Shown: one piece after another, positions 60,783 to 64,000 of the stretch
Layout: every line of letters starts with the position of its first letter
Numbering within the stretch: position 1 is the first letter of the stretch
NCBI GenBank assembly: GCA_010909165.1
Contig: MU008190.1
Coordinates: 590,175 to 654,174 of the forward strand
DNA from: Anthoceros angustus
Lineage: Eukaryota > Streptophyta > Anthocerotopsida > Anthocerotales > Anthocerotaceae
Direction of reading: 5' to 3'
Length of the DNA stretch: 64,000 nt
Made by a program: the position numbers and the translations under genes
Notes under the pieces: generated by a model
Database searches by the model: none
Told to the model about the DNA's origin: nothing
The model's input: only the letters and a program-made list of their open reading frames with translations

Positions 60783-62500
60783 TCACCTAAGATCATCCTT
60801 AAAGGATGTCACCACACCACCTATCCTTCCTATTCCCCAAAGCTCATTTATGGTCATTGACCATTCACAATCCTTATCTGGCTGGTGACGGTTCCTTGTG
60901 GATTGGCCTCGCCTCCTTTTGCTCCCGTCCTTCCTGCATCCCGCCGCCTTCGATGTGTGGCAAGTACACCGCCTTCCTCCATCTCCGGGCGGCCCGATTC
61001 CCTTTCCTCCAGAATCGCCTCCGCGCCAGCGCCTTTTTCCGCCCGCCACCGCCGCCTTTTCAAAGCATCATGTAGTCCGGCAGATCATCGGGGTTGACTA
61101 CCTACCATGGTAGTCTCATTTTCTCCTTCCTTCTTCTCTCTTCACGTGATGACTCTTGGGTGATCCTTCGCTCCTTCCCGCTGTTTGATTTGTCCATACC
61201 TATCATGGAGCATGTCTTCAAAGATCTTCTCCCCAATTGTCACTAACTCCTCGGCCTCTTTGCACTGCCTCCTCTCCGGCCCCGGCCTCCTCTCCGGGTG
61301 AGGGAATTCACCCTCCTTCCTCGGCCTGGACCCGCCCTTAGTCTCTCCTGGGGTTGTCTCCACCACCTCACCGCCTCCAGGGGTATACACCGGACCCCTG
61401 CCTCCCATTCACCTCACTGGCTCAGGCCCGCCTCGCAGTTCACGCCTGCCCTGCCCCCACCCGTAGTCCGGCATCACGGGTAGGTCGGGTCACCCACCGT
61501 GGTAGGTGACTCCCGTGAGGGTGGGGCCCTCCTTGCTCTCCGCGCCATCTTCCACTTGGCGCCCGCCTCCTCCTTCCTCTCGACTCTTCGACTCCTGAGT
61601 CCATGTCACCGTGGCCTCATCAAAGTCCGAGGCCGCACTGCAACCCTTCCTGCCATCATCATGAGGACCTATTGTCCTCCTCTTGGCCAACCGCAACACC
61701 TCATTGTTGGCCTTCAATATCCTGTGGAAGATGGGCGCCAAGCTATGATCGCATTTGGAGATCATCAACTCCGTGGCCATTCTCCATCTTCACACCTACC
61801 CTTGTAGGCATCCTTGAGGTGGTCAATTCTCCCACCTTCACATGGAGGGTCACATTCTCCTCCCTTGCTTCGCTCACTGGCACTCACTCAAGGGCATAGT
61901 CCCAAAATCTTCGCTTCCTCACCACCAAGATCCTGCACCACTTTCTTGTGGTGCTCCTCCTCTGGGACCTCCTTCGCCAGTCCGCTTTGGCAAGCTCCTT
62001 CCTCCGCCAAGCATTCTTCTCGCCTCCCCCGCAATTGCCGGTCTTGAGCTTTGCTCGCGCTTCTCCTCCAAGTTATACCGGTCCTCCGCAATTCTTCCTC
62101 CATATCCCGGATTTTGATGGCTTGGTAGCCATCACTTGCTCCTCAAGGCCCATTTGCCGGACCGCCACCTTCTCCTTCCTAGAGCCTCCGCTTTGCCCGC
62201 TTCTTGCTCTAATTGGGCAAAATGCCTCCGCCTCGCCTCCAAGAGTCCTTTGGGTTGTCGTCAATGGCTCTCCTCCGCTTGTGACAACCTTCCTCCAGAC
62301 CTTCTCCGCTACCGTTGATCCACAAGGTCCGAAGCTTCTGCCTTTCCAACTTGGCTGCCTTCGCTTGACTCCATGGCCTCCCGCCATTTGGTCCTGCCTC
62401 TCCTCCATCTCTCGGCCTTGACTTCCTCCCGACATGCCCACAAGGAGGCTAGTTCCTAGCCCCTTCCACACCGAGTGCTTCACAAGCACTCAAGAACCCC
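60783..62500 (-). pseudogene. charged element ORF and promoter-like repeats, minus copy
   Basis: Minus-strand frames (for example 62489-62073 and 62103-61888) are rich in Glu, Lys and Arg and coiled-coil-like. They follow, in the same direction, the transposon protein fragment at 62.85-63.11 kb. Short CTACCATGGTAG and CCACCGTGGTAGG palindromes lie at about 61100 and 61495. I read the block as the C-terminal part of a decayed element like that at 8.2-9.7 kb. Confidence 0.4.
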
Positions 62501-62639
62501 TAGGGCCCAAATTCCCGCTTGGAAATCTCCCTCAGACTTGCACATCAGCGGGTCCCTCATGCCGCCCATCCGCCTCCCACCTAATGCGGGTGATGGCGGC
62601 TGGCGCCCGCCCCGCCGCTTCTCCTTCCCTACCGCCAGA

Positions 62640-62795
62640 GGGCCCGCCTACGGCGGGTGTGCCACCGCTGTAGGTGCTCCCACTGCGGTAGTCTCGCACC
62701 TACCGTACCGATCACCAACCGTGGTAGGGATCGCCTACCACGGTTCCGCCACCCCGGTAGGCCGCCTCACCGGTAGCCGGGTGCCTCTTCCTAGG
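62640..62795. repeat. CTACC..GGTAG palindrome array, second
   Basis: Units such as CCTACGGCGGG, CACCGCTGTAGGTG, CACCTACCGTACCG, CAACCGTGGTAGG, CCTACCACGG and CCGGTAGGCCGCCTCACCGG follow each other every 17-28 bp. The arms match the 35.1 kb array, though more diverged and GC-richer. Here the array separates the transposon protein fragment from the coiled-coil-like part of a minus-strand element. Confidence 0.75.
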
Positions 62796-62848
62796 CACCC
62801 ATGCAATGGTGGGGACTCCCACCCTTGGAGCGTAGTTCTTCTCTCAAA

Positions 62849-63211
62849 CTACCACTTGGCCCTCCCCAAATCTTGCCTTCCTCCTCTTCCTCTTGTGGGG
62901 AAAAGCTCCCACAAGCAACTTGTTGCCACTTCCTCCCCTTGGTCTCGTGTGCTTGTGGAGGTCCGCCCATGGTCCTCCTCAATGCAAAGGGTAGGGCCTC
63001 TAAGCTTGGCCGAGGTGAATGACTTCAAAAGGATGCCACGATCCTCAAGCTCTTTGTTTATCAAGAGCCCTCCGCTTCTGGCTAAGTGCACCAAGTAGGT
63101 GCTAAGAGCCTCGTACTGCATGGCTACTTGGACTTCCCTTAAAGGGGTTAGGAATACGGGTTTTGTTTTTTTCAGAGGTCCAAGAATAAAAATAAAAGGA
63201 GGAATAAGCAT
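62849..63211 (-). pseudogene. putative plant transposon protein, minus fragment
   Basis: YEALSTYLVHLARSGGLLINKELEDRGILLKSF and LCIEEDHGRTS match YLSTYLVHLWETEGLLTSKELEDA and FLEEDNGGK at 55.85-55.99 kb. The N-terminal half is missing, cut off near 63.2 kb where GC-rich non-element sequence starts. The first 40 residues of the open frame are unrelated and probably junction sequence. Confidence 0.6.
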
Positions 63212-63371
63212 GGATGGTGTTCGGACCGGGTCCGGAGTATACTCGACCGGAGTGAGTAACTAATTCCTCGCACCATGATGACGAGCTACGAATCGACCGG
63301 TAACTGGATAAGTCCCGACCCCACCGGGTCAAAACAGATAAGTACGCCAGGAAAGTAATTGTAGTTGAGTC

Positions 63372-64000
63372 GTGAGGATGCATCGAGCGCGCCACGGACG
63401 CCCCGAGGAGGTCTGCATGCAGCAGCCGACTGCTTGCCGGGGCGGTAGGTGTATTCACGGACGCGGCGGCAAAGTAGGCCGAGTACGCGCGCAAGGTCGT
63501 AGGTACGCACTGCATGACAGGAAGAGGCACCTCCGCCCACGGCACTTCCCCGCGCCGACGAGGAGGGTCATTTCCTCTCAGGCGACAACGGCTGCCAGCG
63601 CACCCGTTCAACCGGACAACCCGGAGCAGTACCAGCAGTGGTACTTCCTGCCGTGGCACCGCCTGTACCTGCACCAGTTCGAGCAGACGATCCGCGCGGT
63701 GCTCAAGGACGACGACTTCGCTGCCGTACTGGAACCCGCTCACCGGGAACGAGGCCGACCTGGCTGCCGGCCGTCTTCCGCGACCCGGGCAGCCCGCTGT
63801 TCAACGCCAACCGCTGGCCCTGGACCAACGCGCGGGAGAAGATCGACCTGATCTTCCCCAACTGGCTCAGCTGGACGAGAAGTTCTACATCGACTCGCCG
63901 ACCGGCACCCTGGGGTTCTGCCCCGGTTCGACCGGAACCCCCACCTTCACCCACCTGTTCATCGGCGGGGACATGGCCGACTTCGCCACGGTCGGCAACG
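63372..64000 (+). pseudogene. bacterial-type tyrosinase fragment
   Basis: Plus-strand frames give [20 protein letters not shown] then [17 protein letters not shown]. After one-base shifts come [40 protein letters not shown] and FYIDSPTGTLGFCPG, then FTHLFIGGDMADFATVGN at the window end. The PWHR..L..FE block carries a CuA histidine of the type 3 copper centre, and PYWN is a family landmark. The CuB HxxxH region would start beyond the window. Tyrosinases oxidise phenols to quinones. At least three single-base shifts break it here. Its composition is clearly more GC-rich than the plant genes in this window, and the sequence resembles bacterial rather than plant polyphenol oxidases. Upstream codons before QPDNPEQ are not recognised. 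Confidence 0.72.

Overview
The window looks like nuclear DNA of a land plant or close green relative. Two intact spliced genes carry this: a 13-exon CIPK-type protein kinase (26.4-29.1 kb, minus) and a 5-exon plastid-targeted CLPT-like Clp accessory subunit (31.8-32.8 kb, plus). All 16 of their introns are short (71-264 nt, mostly 80-120) with GT..AG ends. Such compact genes inside a repeat-rich genome would fit a lycophyte such as Selaginella, but this is a lean and not an identification.

Everything else is mostly decayed mobile DNA. 0-2.7 kb: an LTR-like repeat, then the 5' half of a Ty1/copia element on the minus strand with LTR, primer-binding site, Gag and protease. 5.1-6.8 and 37.6-39.9 kb: two minus-strand remnants of a DUF7869-like transposon protein. 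8-16 kb: GC-rich retroelement debris, including a copia RNase H tail at 11.2-11.5 kb and two unclassified ORFs. 33.7-35.1, 45.0-46.0, 51.1-51.5 and 52.8-53.3 kb: Ty3/gypsy RNase H, integrase and integrase-tail fragments. 30.0-30.8 kb: the C-terminal end of a reverse-transcriptase-type ORF. 46-63.2 kb: nested copies, in both orientations, of an unclassified LTR-type element encoding a putative plant transposon protein, often as adjacent two-copy tandem duplications.

The most unusual content is a pair of homologous, frameshifted loci on the plus strand at about 17.2-23.4 kb and 40.4-44.2 kb. Each begins with a promoter-like stretch and a basic N-terminus, continues with a ParB-like domain (GVLGGNH motif, then a conserved LTxxEM...RKMxFIE block), and ends with a beta-class DNA amino-methyltransferase (motif IV as D[VL]PRG, then motif X, then motif I). 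This ParB plus methyltransferase pairing is a phage/plasmid-type architecture, here multicopy in a plant-like genome. Copy 1 carries about ten GACGTC-centred palindromes spaced about 52 bp apart between its two halves.

Several other periodic palindrome arrays sit inside the repeats (6.7-7.3, 35.1-35.3 and 62.6-62.8 kb, plus GTCCGGAC clusters at 3.7, 46.8 and 47.6 kb). The right end (63.4-64.0 kb) is GC-rich and encodes a bacterial-looking tyrosinase fragment broken by single-base shifts. Small indels between near-identical copies are so common that sequencing or assembly error must be considered alongside real decay. The two spliced genes, by contrast, read cleanly.
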